Assembly (NCBI GenBank): GCA_030584025.1
Contig: CP129487.1
Location: 1,426,001 to 1,490,000, forward strand
From: Cyclobacteriaceae bacterium
GTDB taxonomy: Bacteria; Bacteroidota; Bacteroidia; Cytophagales; Cyclobacteriaceae
Direction of reading: 5' to 3'
DNA: 64,000 nt
Below are positions 23,976-33,569 of this stretch, piece after piece. The position numbers and the translations under genes were made by a program. Position 1 is the stretch's first letter. The number at the start of each line of letters is the position of its first letter. The notes beneath the pieces were generated by a model that was not told where the DNA came from, ran no database searches, and worked only from the letters and a program-made list of their open reading frames with translations.

Positions 23976-26492
23976 ATGATTCGTTTTGTACCCCTGTTTC
24001 TATTCGTATCATTCTTTACTTTCGGTCAGTCTGATCAGCCCAGCGCGGCTGAAATTAAGCTGGCTTTGAAGAAACTAAATTTTCTTGGATCGGCCCTGTA
24101 CGTGGCGGCTCATCCGGATGATGAGAACACACGCGTGATTGCCTATCTCGCCAACGAGCGTTTGGCGGCCACCGCTTACCTCTCCATGACGCGTGGCGAT
24201 GGGGGGCAAAACCTCATCGGCCCTGAGATGCGCGATCTGTTGGGACTTATCCGAACACAGGAGTTGATAACTGCCCGAAAGATTGATGGTGGCGAACAAT
24301 TTTTTACCCGAGCGAATGATTTTGGTTACTCCAAGTCTGCTGAAGAAACATTTGACATCTGGAATAAAGATGAAATTCTTTCGGATGTAGTTCGGGTTTA
24401 CCGGTCTTTTCAGCCGGATGTTATCCTCACGCGTTTTCCTCCCGATGAACGTGCCGGTCATGGTCACCATACGGCATCAGCCATGTTGGCCATTGAAGCG
24501 TTTGATGTGGCGGGCAAGTCAACGGTGTATCCCAATCAATTAAAAACATTCAATACCTGGCAGCCGAAGAGATTGTATGTAAATACAGGCCGTTGGTGGA
24601 ATGAATCCATAAACGAAAATACTCCGGGCGTTACCGCGTTGAATGTGGGTGGCTATAATACGCTATTGGGTGAATCGTATTCAGAAATGGCAGCCACCAG
24701 TCGAACGCAGCACAAGAGCCAGGGCTTTGGTTCTTCCGGAAGACGCGGTGATGCACAGGAATTTTTTGAACTCACGCGCGGTGACGCAGCCAAAGACATT
24801 TTTGACGGAGTTAATACCACGTGGAGTCGCGTAAAGGGTGGAGAAAAAGTTCAGCCTCTTGTCGACAAGGCGATTAAAGAGTTTGATCTGGAAATGCCGT
24901 ACTTAAGTATTCCTTTATTAGTTCAGATTCGAAATGCAATCAGGCAGGTTGAGCCAGGCATTTGGCGTGAGCGCAAACTTCAGGAAACAGATCAATTGAT
25001 TAAGGACTGTCTGGGATTCTATGCAGAAGTTTCGGCTGGTAATTTTTATGGTTCACCGGGCGAACCCGTTGTGCTGAATTATGAGCTAATCAACCGATCC
25101 GCATTTCCGGTTACATTGAAAAAAATTGTGTGTGTTGATGTAAAACTCGACACGCTTTTTCAGCAACCGCTTCAGAATAATATTCCTGTATCCTTTCGGA
25201 TTCAAAAGAAAATCAATTCAGCCAAAAACTATTCTGATCCATACTGGCTGCGTGAACCACATTCAATTGGTTTGTTTGAGGTGCCGGATGAACGCTTAAT
25301 CGGAAAACCCGAGAATGATCCGGCACTGACTATGGTGGTTGATTTATTGGTTGATAAGGAATTGATTTCCGTTCGCGTTCCGGTTGTTTATAAGTGGACT
25401 GATCCGGTGAAAGGCGAACAAACCCGTCCGTTTGAAATTGTGCCGCCAGTATTTGTAAACCTTTCTGATCCGGTTTTGGTGTTCAGTGATGCCAGTCCGA
25501 AAACCATAAACGTTCAAATTAAATCCGCAGTTAATCAGGGAATAACCGGAACACTTAAACTCAATGTTCCAGCAGGATGGAAAACAGAACCACCTGCAGC
25601 CTCTTTAACAATATCTAATCGGGGAGAAGAAATAACACAGGCTTTTGTAATTTACCCGGGTAACGAAGAAGTAACGGGCACGCTATCAGCCTCATTCACT
25701 GTGGGTGATAAAACGTTTAATCAATCTCTTCAGACTATTAGTTATGACCACATTCCTGTTCAAACACTTTTGCCGAAGGCTGAAGCAAAGGTTGTGCGCA
25801 TTAACCTGAAGCGTGAAGGTAGTACCATAGGTTACATTCCCGGTGCAGGCGATGATATACCAGTAGCGTTGCGCACCATGGGATATGAAGTTGTGGAGTT
25901 GAAGAACGGAGATGTTAATCATGAAAACCTGAAACGCATGGATGCGGTTGTTCTTGGCGTGCGCGCCATCAATACCAATGACCGGCTTCGTTTCTTAATG
26001 CCCGCCTTGTTGGAATATGTTAAACAGGGCGGAACGCTTGTGGTGCAGTATAACACCACGGTTGATTTAGGTACAACCTTCACACCCTATACGCTAAAAC
26101 TTTCACGTGATCGGGTAACGGATGAAAACTCAGAAGTTCGTTTTTTAAAACCCGATCATCCGGTGTTGAATTATCCGAACAAGATCACCGCAGCCGATTT
26201 TGAAAACTGGGTGCAGGAGCGTGGTTTGTATTTTCCCAATACCTGGACAAACGACTTCGAAGCCATCTTATCCATGAATGATAAAGGGGAGGATCCAAAA
26301 GAGGGTAGTCTGCTCGTAGCAAAATACGGCAATGGATATTATGTATACACGGGTTTATCCTTTTTTCGCGAGTTGCCTGAAGGTGTAGCAGGCGCTTATA
26401 AACTATTTGCTAATTTAGTTTCGCTTGAAAAACAACAACCGTTGCAAGGAGCAATTCCAAAAAAGAATGTCAAGAAATCAAAACAAAAGTGA
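23976..26492 (+). CDS. Secreted large PIG-L-family deacetylase
   Basis: 838 residues from the ATG at 23976, which opens a signal peptide (MIRFVPLFLFVSFFTFG); the frame back to 23946 adds 10. The PIG-L/LmbE zinc motif AAHPDDENTRV lies near residues 45-55, followed by LSMTRGDGGQNLIG, and GHGHHTAS supplies the second ligand region near 160. After the catalytic 250 residues come several beta-rich repeats and a C-terminal ThuA/GATase-like portion (VEYVKQGGTLVVQYNTT). PIG-L enzymes remove N-acetyl groups from amino sugars. Here the leader predicts action in the periplasm. The stop overlaps the next short gene by three bases. Confidence 0.85.
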   Translation: MIRFVPLFLFVSFFTFGQSDQPSAAEIKLALKKLNFLGSALYVAAHPDDENTRVIAYLANERLAATAYLSMTRGDGGQNLIGPEMRDLLGLIRTQELITARKIDGGEQFFTRANDFGYSKSAEETFDIWNKDEILSDVVRVYRSFQPDVILTRFPPDERAGHGHHTASAMLAIEAFDVAGKSTVYPNQLKTFNTWQPKRLYVNTGRWWNESINENTPGVTALNVGGYNTLLGESYSEMAATSRTQHKSQGFGSSGRRGDAQEFFELTRGDAAKDIFDGVNTTWSRVKGGEKVQPLVDKAIKEFDLEMPYLSIPLLVQIRNAIRQVEPGIWRERKLQETDQLIKDCLGFYAEVSAGNFYGSPGEPVVLNYELINRSAFPVTLKKIVCVDVKLDTLFQQPLQNNIPVSFRIQKKINSAKNYSDPYWLREPHSIGLFEVPDERLIGKPENDPALTMVVDLLVDKELISVRVPVVYKWTDPVKGEQTRPFEIVPPVFVNLSDPVLVFSDASPKTINVQIKSAVNQGITGTLKLNVPAGWKTEPPAASLTISNRGEEITQAFVIYPGNEEVTGTLSASFTVGDKTFNQSLQTISYDHIPVQTLLPKAEAKVVRINLKREGSTIGYIPGAGDDIPVALRTMGYEVVELKNGDVNHENLKRMDAVVLGVRAINTNDRLRFLMPALLEYVKQGGTLVVQYNTTVDLGTTFTPYTLKLSRDRVTDENSEVRFLKPDHPVLNYPNKITAADFENWVQERGLYFPNTWTNDFEAILSMNDKGEDPKEGSLLVAKYGNGYYVYTGLSFFRELPEGVAGAYKLFANLVSLEKQQPLQGAIPKKNVKKSKQK

Positions 26493-26626
26493 AGCATAAG
26501 CCTGAAACTTCGATAGACGAAAAGCCACCTGTTTTTAAAAGCTGGTCGGGGTGGTATGCATTGCTGCTCGGTGCATTGCTGTTTCAAATCGTTTTGTATC
26601 TCTGGTTAACCCTGTTGTTTTCATGA
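26489..26626 (+). CDS. 45-residue single-pass membrane protein coupled to the SSS symporter
   Basis: A GTG start at 26489 overlaps the TGA of the deacetylase gene (GTGA), and the TGA at 26624-26626 overlaps the ATG of the symporter (ATGA). The product has a polar N-terminus (VKHKPETSIDEKPPVFK) and a long hydrophobic helix (WYALLLGALLFQIVLYLWL). Overlap at both ends strongly suggests translational coupling. Short membrane subunits accompany some SSS family symporters (for example YhdT with PanF), so an accessory subunit is a reasonable inference. The sequence has not been matched to a family. Confidence 0.7.
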   Translation: MKHKPETSIDEKPPVFKSWSGWYALLLGALLFQIVLYLWLTLLFS

Positions 26627-28311
26627 GCCTGATTGATTGGATTGTTCTTTTTGGTGTTATCCTGATTATTGTTTCGTACGGAGTATGGAAAACCCGTGGT
26701 AACAAAACCATGGAGAGCTACCTGAAGGGAGACGGATCACTCAAATGGTGGATGATTGGTATTTCCATTATGGCCACACAAGCCAGTGCCATTACTTTTT
26801 TATCTACACCCGGGCAGGCCATAGAAGACGGCATGCGGTTTTTGCAATTCTATTTTGGTTTGCCGCTGGCGATGATCATCATCTCCGTAACCTTTGTTCC
26901 CATTTATTACAAGCTCAATGTTCTCACCGCTTACGAGTACCTGGAGTCGCGCTTCGACTTAAAAACACGGTCGCTAACAGCCGGGTTGTTTTTGTTGTTA
27001 CGCGGACTATCTGCCGGCATTACCATCTTTGCGCCATCGTTGGTGTTATCAACCATTTTGGGTTGGCCGATCACCGCCACCACATTGCTCATCGGGGTAA
27101 TGGTGATTGTTTATAGTGTGTCGGGCGGATCGCGGGCGGTGAGCTTAACGCAGCGCATGCAGCTTTCTGTTGTGATGGGCGGAATGATTTTGGCCGGAAT
27201 TCTGGCCTTTACCATGTTACCCGATTCTATTTCGTTTTCCGATACCGTACAGATTGCAGGTGAGTTGGGAAAGTTGAACCTGGTTGAATTAGAGTTTAAC
27301 ATTAATGACCGGTATAACATCTGGTCGGGGTTGATTGCCGGTACGTTTTTATTTCTCTCTTATTTCGGCACAGACCAATCGCAAGTGGGTCGATATCTTG
27401 GCGGTAAATCTATAGCCGAAAGCAGGTTGGGGTTGATGTTCAATGGCTTGTTGAAAATCCCCATGCAGTTCATCATTCTGTTTATCGGGGTTTTGGTGTT
27501 TGTATTTTACCTGTTTCATCAACCCCCGGTATTTCACAACCAGGTGTTGAAAGAGCGGGCCATGCAAACAGAAAAGGCTGTTGTATTGAACGAACTTGAA
27601 GCGGAGTATAATACGATTTATTCAGAAAAACGGACGGCTGTAGATCAACTTGTGGAGTCCATTCATACAGAAAATACTGAGGGGATTGCCAACGCGAAAC
27701 GCGAGGTTTGGGAAATTACAGAAAAGGAGAAATCCGTTCGTAATGCTGTTAAGGAAACTATCCAGGCGGCAATTCCATCAGCCAAGACTCAAGATCGTGA
27801 TTACATCTTCCTAAACTTTGTATTGAATAATTTCCCTCATGGCATTATCGGGTTGTTGCTGGCCGTTATGTTTCTGGCGGCTATGTCGTCAATGGCAGGG
27901 GAACTCAGTGCATTATCCTCTACAACCGCATCTGATATCTACAGACGTTCTATTAACCGAAAGGCTTCGCCCGAGCATTACCTGAAAGCATCGCGTGGGT
28001 TTACCATTATGTGGGCTTTACTGGCGATGGTGTTTGCCATGCTGGCCAGTTTTGCTGAAAACCTGATTCAGTTTGTAAACATTGTAGGTTCGCTATTTTA
28101 CGGAACCATTCTCGGTATATTTCTTACTGCGTTTTATGTAAAGCGTGTTCAGGGTACTGCCGTTTTTTGGGCGGCTATTCTGGCTGAATTGGTTGTGTTG
28201 TATTGCTATTTCTTTACCGATCTTGCATTCCTGTTATACAACATCATCGGTTGTGCTATTGTGATCGTAACCGGATTACTACTTCAGCTTTTTCTGAAAT
28301 CGAAATCTTAG
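26623..28311 (+). CDS. SSS-family (SLC5) sodium:solute symporter
   Basis: 562 residues from the ATG at 26623, which overlaps the stop of the 45-residue gene; the frame continuing back to 26551 has no support. It shows the SSS pattern with about thirteen hydrophobic segments: SYGVWKTRGNKTMESYLKG, ASAITFLSTPGQAIEDGMR, YKLNVLTAYEYLESRFDL, VSGGSRAVSLTQ and SYFGTDQSQVGRYL, with a charged 80-residue loop near 310-390. Such transporters import sugars, amino acids, nucleosides or similar solutes with Na+. Cotranscription with the secreted PIG-L deacetylase suggests uptake of the deacetylated product or a related amino sugar; the substrate is not known. Confidence 0.88.
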   Translation: MSLIDWIVLFGVILIIVSYGVWKTRGNKTMESYLKGDGSLKWWMIGISIMATQASAITFLSTPGQAIEDGMRFLQFYFGLPLAMIIISVTFVPIYYKLNVLTAYEYLESRFDLKTRSLTAGLFLLLRGLSAGITIFAPSLVLSTILGWPITATTLLIGVMVIVYSVSGGSRAVSLTQRMQLSVVMGGMILAGILAFTMLPDSISFSDTVQIAGELGKLNLVELEFNINDRYNIWSGLIAGTFLFLSYFGTDQSQVGRYLGGKSIAESRLGLMFNGLLKIPMQFIILFIGVLVFVFYLFHQPPVFHNQVLKERAMQTEKAVVLNELEAEYNTIYSEKRTAVDQLVESIHTENTEGIANAKREVWEITEKEKSVRNAVKETIQAAIPSAKTQDRDYIFLNFVLNNFPHGIIGLLLAVMFLAAMSSMAGELSALSSTTASDIYRRSINRKASPEHYLKASRGFTIMWALLAMVFAMLASFAENLIQFVNIVGSLFYGTILGIFLTAFYVKRVQGTAVFWAAILAELVVLYCYFFTDLAFLLYNIIGCAIVIVTGLLLQLFLKSKS

Positions 28312-28922
28312 AGGCTGGCCATTTCTACCGAACGGTATAAGTTCTGATATTCCGGAACATGCTCGGTGTACACAAACGGTTCTGTTTTGTGTTGTTCATT
28401 CAATCGAAAACGAACAATCTTATCGTTAAGTTTCCACGAAAGTTCAACGTGTGTAAAAGCTCGGTTCAATTTTTTACTTCCATTTTCTTCTATCAATACG
28501 TTTTCATTCTCTGCCAATTCGCGGTTGTAGTCATCCAACGCAGTCAGGCTGAACGTTCCATAACGTGCGATGAGTTTATCTGCAATATTTTCCGATAAGA
28601 TGAACTTCGATTGGCAATGTTGTTCATCCAGATAATACAAAACGATTGTTTTAACCGGTGTTCCAAAAATTTCAGATTTAGAATTCTGAATAACAAAAAA
28701 TTCAGCCCGATCCTGAAAAAATTTACCAAAGTGATGATCTTTCATCCATGGTTGTTCCGTTGTATCTGATTTTGGTGTAAAGGCAAAGGCATCCTGAGGA
28801 AAGATATAACGTGGTTCGGGTACGTTTTGAATAACCGGTGCACTGTCCGTGACTACCGGCTTTTGTTTAGTACATGCCATTACCAAAACGAGGACTAGCA
28901 ATATGATCCATTGCTGTTGCAC
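28308..28922 (-). CDS. Lipoprotein of unknown function
   Basis: 204 residues. The leader MQQQWIILLVLVLVMACTKQ has a lipobox-like MAC at residues 15-17. The mature part is polar, with KPVVTDSAPVIQNVPEPRYIF, a LYYLDEQHCQSKFILSENI region and a LSWKLNDKIVRFRLNE segment; no domain is recognised. Its end overlaps the symporter stop by 4 bases on the opposite strand. It may be an outer-membrane-tethered lipoprotein. Confidence 0.7.
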   Translation of the reverse strand: MQQQWIILLVLVLVMACTKQKPVVTDSAPVIQNVPEPRYIFPQDAFAFTPKSDTTEQPWMKDHHFGKFFQDRAEFFVIQNSKSEIFGTPVKTIVLYYLDEQHCQSKFILSENIADKLIARYGTFSLTALDDYNRELAENENVLIEENGSKKLNRAFTHVELSWKLNDKIVRFRLNEQHKTEPFVYTEHVPEYQNLYRSVEMASL

Positions 28923-28940
28923 AATTAAAGATATAAAGAA

Positions 28941-30560
28941 TCAGTTAATTTTTATATCGTCCAGCCTTTCGCTAAGTGTTTTGGCGGTTGTTCCGGGTTT
29001 TACCGGAATATGGCTCATGGCATATTCGCTCAGCGCAGTTATGGTCAGGGAAGGGTTTACCCCCAGGTTGCAGGGCACAATGGATCCATCAAGGATGTAA
29101 AAGTTTTTGTGCCCGTGTACTTCAAAGTTTTCATTTACCACACCTTCTTCCTTTGTTTTTCCCATCGGGCAGCCACCAAGAATATGCGCAGTTGAGGCTA
29201 ACCCAAACACCACTTCGCTGAATGCATTTTGCGGTACCCCATTTACTTTTGCTGCGTATTTGTAAAGCACCTCCTGCCCAATGGGTATGTAGCTGGGTAC
29301 TTTTTCGCCACTATCATTTTTAAAAGATAACGAATGCCCGAACAAACCACGCTTCAGTTTCATGCGCATCGCGTTGGGTAACGATTGCATGATGAGGAAG
29401 ATGACTGAATTCTTCGCGACATTGCGCTGGAACAATGACCGGAAAAAATCAATAGGATGCGTAATGATGTTGCCCAGCATTTTCAGTGTTCGCACGATCG
29501 GATTTCCATTTCCGGCAGCCATGGTAGCCAATCGAATCATCGCGCCAGACTTATCCGGAAATTTGCATAGCTCAATATGCGTATGCTCATCCGGATTGAA
29601 GACGGTGCTGATGGCAAGTCCATGATTTAATTTCCGGTCGGCTGCTACTACACCCGAAAGCATTTCCGAATTGGTGAGCAGGTTATGACCCAATTTATCG
29701 GATAGGTTGGGTAAAGTTTTGTGTACGTGTTTTTGCTTGAGTAACAGATCAAGCGTTCCCAACACACCGCCACTCACCACAATGCCATTGGCGGTAAATG
29801 TTTGTGTGTTCTTTATAAACCCTGTACTGGTTCGGGTTAGAATTTTGTAGGTCTGATCTTCCTGAACCTCAATCCTGATGGTTTCTGTTTCGGCAAGTAC
29901 GGTAGCGCCAAAAAGATTTTCAGCAAACCATAAGTAGTTTTTGTCAAGCGTGTTTTTGGCTTCATACCGGCAGCCGACCATACAGCCGGCACATTCAATG
30001 CATCCCTTTCGTTTAGGACCCAATCCTTTAAAATAAGGATCAATTTCCTTTTTGGGATCACCGAGGTAAACGCCAACATGGTCAACACGATCGTAGGTAT
30101 GCCCGCGGCCCATCTCTTCAGCAATTTCCTTTAGCACAAGGTCTTCGGCATTTTCTTTTTTATACTTTTCACTGCCCAGCATGAAGCGGGCGGTTTCATA
30201 ATGTGGCGAAAGGATGTTTTTCCAATCTTTGATTCCAGACCAAACGGGATTATTAAAAAATGCATCGGGGGGCATCATGTGCGTGTTGGCATATACCAAC
30301 GATCCGCCTCCCACGCCAACACCACTAAGAATAAATACTTCTTTGAAAAAACTGAGTCTCAAAAATCCGAACCAATGCAGGGCAGGAAGCCAAAGATACT
30401 TTTTCAGGTTCCAGTTGGACTTAGGGAAATCCTGTGATTTCCATCGCTTCCCTTTTTCAACAACCAAAACCCGGTATCCCTTTTCAGCTAACCGCATAGC
30501 CGAAACCGACCCTCCGAATCCAGAACCGATAACGATATAATCGAAGTGATTGCTTTTCAT
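28941..30560 (-). CDS. GMC-family FAD oxidoreductase with Cys cluster
   Basis: 539 residues from the ATG at 30558-30560; the longer frame to 30650 adds a 30-residue extension without export character. The FAD motif is IVIGSGFGGSVSAMRLAEKG at residues 8-27. A CIECAGCMVGCRYEAKNTLD block near residue 195 is a Cys-rich pattern seen in a subset of GMC proteins and might hold an iron-sulfur cluster. The end has ILDGSIVPCNLGVNPSLTIT with the family's C-terminal FAD contact, and ASTAHILGGCPMG near the catalytic His. It probably oxidises an alcohol, for instance a sterol-like or sugar substrate. Substrate is unknown. Confidence 0.85.
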   Translation of the reverse strand: MKSNHFDYIVIGSGFGGSVSAMRLAEKGYRVLVVEKGKRWKSQDFPKSNWNLKKYLWLPALHWFGFLRLSFFKEVFILSGVGVGGGSLVYANTHMMPPDAFFNNPVWSGIKDWKNILSPHYETARFMLGSEKYKKENAEDLVLKEIAEEMGRGHTYDRVDHVGVYLGDPKKEIDPYFKGLGPKRKGCIECAGCMVGCRYEAKNTLDKNYLWFAENLFGATVLAETETIRIEVQEDQTYKILTRTSTGFIKNTQTFTANGIVVSGGVLGTLDLLLKQKHVHKTLPNLSDKLGHNLLTNSEMLSGVVAADRKLNHGLAISTVFNPDEHTHIELCKFPDKSGAMIRLATMAAGNGNPIVRTLKMLGNIITHPIDFFRSLFQRNVAKNSVIFLIMQSLPNAMRMKLKRGLFGHSLSFKNDSGEKVPSYIPIGQEVLYKYAAKVNGVPQNAFSEVVFGLASTAHILGGCPMGKTKEEGVVNENFEVHGHKNFYILDGSIVPCNLGVNPSLTITALSEYAMSHIPVKPGTTAKTLSERLDDIKIN

Positions 30561-30680
30561 GGTGTCCTGAGACAAGGATACACGAAAAATCAATTCGAAG
30601 CCATTTGCCAATCCTGTAATTTCTCTTGCCGGACATCCTGATTTTAACATACTTGTTCATGCTAAAATCCAGAAAACCAT

Positions 30681-33563
30681 ATGAAACAATTCAACAGAAT
30701 TATTACAGGCCTTGTGCTGATTATCCCCTTTTTGGTTAATGCCCAGACAAAGCTTGTTGAAAAGGTAGAGAAGAGGGGAAGCCAGTTGGTTATCCCGTAT
30801 GAAAAGTACGTGTTGCCCAATGGCCTTACTTTGGTTATCCATGAAGATCATAGCGACCCAGTTGTTCATGTAGACGTAACGTACCATGTGGGTTCAGCGC
30901 GTGAAGAAATCGGAAAGTCGGGGTTTGCCCATTTCTTTGAGCACATGATGTTTCAGGGAAGCGATAACGTTGGTGATGAGCAGCATTTTAAAATCATTAC
31001 TGAGGCTGGCGGAACCTTAAATGGATCGACTAATCGTGACCGCACAAATTATTACCAAACCATTCCGAATAACCAGGTAGAGAAAATTTTATGGCTGGAA
31101 GCCGACCGTATGGGATTTTTATTGGATGCGGTAACGCAGCGCAAGTTCGAAATCCAACGCGAAACCGTGAAGAATGAACGAGGCCAGAATTACGATAACC
31201 GCCCGTACGGGTTGGTAGGTGAGGTGACTGCTAAAAACCTCTATCCTTATGGCCATCCATACTCGTGGCTAACCATTGGTTACATTGAAGACCTGAACCG
31301 GGTAGATGTTAACGACTTGAAAAACTTTTTCCTTCGTTGGTATGGCCCGAACAATGCCACCCTAACTGTTGGTGGTGATGTTAAGCCTGCTGAAATTGTA
31401 AAGCTGGTTGAAAAGTATTTCGGCTCTATTCCTCGTGGCCCCGAAGTAAAGAACATGAAAATACCGGCACCTGTACTTGAAGGTGATCGGTACGTAACCT
31501 TAGTTGATAACTACGCCCGTACCCCGCAATTATCCATTACATTCCCGTCTGTACCAACCTATCATGAAGATGAGGCACCGCTGGCTTGCCTCGCGCAAAT
31601 TTTGGGTCAGGGTAAGAATTCAGTTTTTTATCAGCAGATCATTAAGGATCAATATGCTCTGAATGCGTTCGCCTTCAATCGGACAAGTGAGTTGGCCGGT
31701 GAATTTGCCATAAGCCTTACTCCGGCCCCGGGAAAAACCTTGGCTGAATCAAAGAAAATGATTGATGATGGCATTAAGAGTTTTGAAACCCGTGGCGTTA
31801 CCGATGATGATATTGAGAAATTTGTGGGTGCTTTTGAATCGCAGTATATAAACCGGTTGCAAAGCGTTAGTGGAAAGGTATCGCAGTTAGCCGCTTACCA
31901 AACCTATACGGGTAATCCTAATCAGATTGCAAAAGAACTTGAGCGCTATACACGCGTCAAAAAGCAAGATGTATTACGGGTGTACAATCAATACCTGAAA
32001 GGTAAACCATCTGTGATTGTAAGTGTGGTTCCCAAAGGTCAGGAATCAAATGTTGTAGCTCCGGATAATTACACAGTTAAAACGGACGGATATAAAGCAC
32101 CGGATTACGGTTATGCCGGTTTAACCTATGTAAAGCCAAAAGATAACTTCGATCGCAGCAAGATTCCTGGCAGCGGTCCGAATCCGGTTGTTGCTGTTCC
32201 AGCTTTCTGGCGTAAAGACCTTGATAATGGTGCGAAAGTAATAGGTACGGTAAGTAATGAGTTACCCGTTGTAACGATGTCAATAACCATTCCGGGTGGG
32301 CATCTGTTGCAAGCATATGATACGGCTAAGGTTGGACTTGCCCGTATGTTTGCGGCCATGATGAACGAAGACACAAAGAATTATTCTGCCGAGCAAATGC
32401 AAGCCGAGCTTCAGAAACTGGGCAGTTCAGTAAATGTAAGTAGCAGTGTAGATGGTATTTCGTTTACGGTGCAAACGTTGAAGAAAAACCTGGATAAAAC
32501 ATTGGTATTGCTGGAAGAGCGGATGTTCCAACCAAAGTTTACAGAAGAAGCGTTCAGTCGCCTGCAGAAGCAATCGCTGGAAGGATTCCGCCAACGTAAA
32601 GCACAACCGGCTACCATAGCCAGTGAAGTATTTGATAAAATGAATTATGGCGGTAACCATATACTAGGCATGAGTGAGTTTGGAACGGAACATTCCGTGA
32701 AGAATCTTGCGCTGAAAGATGTGGAAGCGTATTATAACAATTACATGACCTCGCGCGGGATGGAGGTAGTTGTGGTAGGTGATGTGAGTCAGAATGAAAT
32801 ACTTGGTAAGCTTAATTTCTTGAAGAAACTCCCTAACAAGGAGATCAAGTTACCAAAAGTAGACACCAAACCTTCAGCTGAGAAGACACGAATCTATTTG
32901 GTTGATGTACCGCGTGCCGCGCAAACACAATTCAGGGTAGGAGGGTTAACCGGCCTTACCTATGATGCAACCGGTGAGTATTACCGCGCGATGCTGATGA
33001 ACTACGTATTAGGCGGTTCATTCAATAGTCGATTGAACATTAACCTGCGCGAAGATAAAGGTTGGACGTACGGTGCCCGCAGCGGTTTTTCTGCTGATAA
33101 GTACAGCGGTTCGTTTTCATTTAGTTCGGGCATTAGAGCAGATGCTACCGACAGTGCCCTGTATGAAGTTATGAACGAGCTTACACAATATGCGAAAGGT
33201 GGTATTACCAATGACGAACTGTCATTTATGAAAAGCGCCCTTGGGCAACGTGATGCGTTGTTGTATGAAACCGGTTTTCAAAAGGCAGGCTTTATTGGCA
33301 GAATACTTCGCTATGACCTTCCGGCCAATTACGTGGATGAGCAAAACCGAATTCTTGCCAACCTGACCAAAGCTGAAGTGGATGCATTGGCCGCAAAGTG
33401 GATTAAGCCCGATAACATGAGTATTCTTCTGGTAGGAGATAAGAATAAAATTTTACCAGGGTTAAAACGCCTGAACTATGAAATTGTGGAGTTGGATGTG
33501 AATGGAAATTTGAAGAATGGCACAGAAACCCTGAACAAAGAGAAGCTTAAGAAAGTAGAGTAA
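30681..33563 (+). CDS. Secreted M16-family metallopeptidase (two-domain pitrilysin type)
   Basis: 960 residues. Signal peptide MKQFNRIITGLVLIIPFLVNAQ. The zinc motif of M16 peptidases is inverted (HxxEH): HFFEHMMF near residues 84-91, with the second Glu ligand expected about 75 residues later within ETVKNERGQNYDNRPYG. The protein has two homologous halves of about 450 residues; the second lacks the HxxEH motif, as is usual for the inactive half that completes the chamber. It would degrade small peptides in the periplasm. It is followed by a MITE-like repeat and a bidirectional terminator. Confidence 0.92.
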   Translation: MKQFNRIITGLVLIIPFLVNAQTKLVEKVEKRGSQLVIPYEKYVLPNGLTLVIHEDHSDPVVHVDVTYHVGSAREEIGKSGFAHFFEHMMFQGSDNVGDEQHFKIITEAGGTLNGSTNRDRTNYYQTIPNNQVEKILWLEADRMGFLLDAVTQRKFEIQRETVKNERGQNYDNRPYGLVGEVTAKNLYPYGHPYSWLTIGYIEDLNRVDVNDLKNFFLRWYGPNNATLTVGGDVKPAEIVKLVEKYFGSIPRGPEVKNMKIPAPVLEGDRYVTLVDNYARTPQLSITFPSVPTYHEDEAPLACLAQILGQGKNSVFYQQIIKDQYALNAFAFNRTSELAGEFAISLTPAPGKTLAESKKMIDDGIKSFETRGVTDDDIEKFVGAFESQYINRLQSVSGKVSQLAAYQTYTGNPNQIAKELERYTRVKKQDVLRVYNQYLKGKPSVIVSVVPKGQESNVVAPDNYTVKTDGYKAPDYGYAGLTYVKPKDNFDRSKIPGSGPNPVVAVPAFWRKDLDNGAKVIGTVSNELPVVTMSITIPGGHLLQAYDTAKVGLARMFAAMMNEDTKNYSAEQMQAELQKLGSSVNVSSSVDGISFTVQTLKKNLDKTLVLLEERMFQPKFTEEAFSRLQKQSLEGFRQRKAQPATIASEVFDKMNYGGNHILGMSEFGTEHSVKNLALKDVEAYYNNYMTSRGMEVVVVGDVSQNEILGKLNFLKKLPNKEIKLPKVDTKPSAEKTRIYLVDVPRAAQTQFRVGGLTGLTYDATGEYYRAMLMNYVLGGSFNSRLNINLREDKGWTYGARSGFSADKYSGSFSFSSGIRADATDSALYEVMNELTQYAKGGITNDELSFMKSALGQRDALLYETGFQKAGFIGRILRYDLPANYVDEQNRILANLTKAEVDALAAKWIKPDNMSILLVGDKNKILPGLKRLNYEIVELDVNGNLKNGTETLNKEKLKKVE

Positions 33564-33569
33564 AATCAA

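Noticed and set aside
25692..25922. Minus-strand frame within the PIG-L gene
   Set aside because: Antisense to coding sequence, no start context and no domain.
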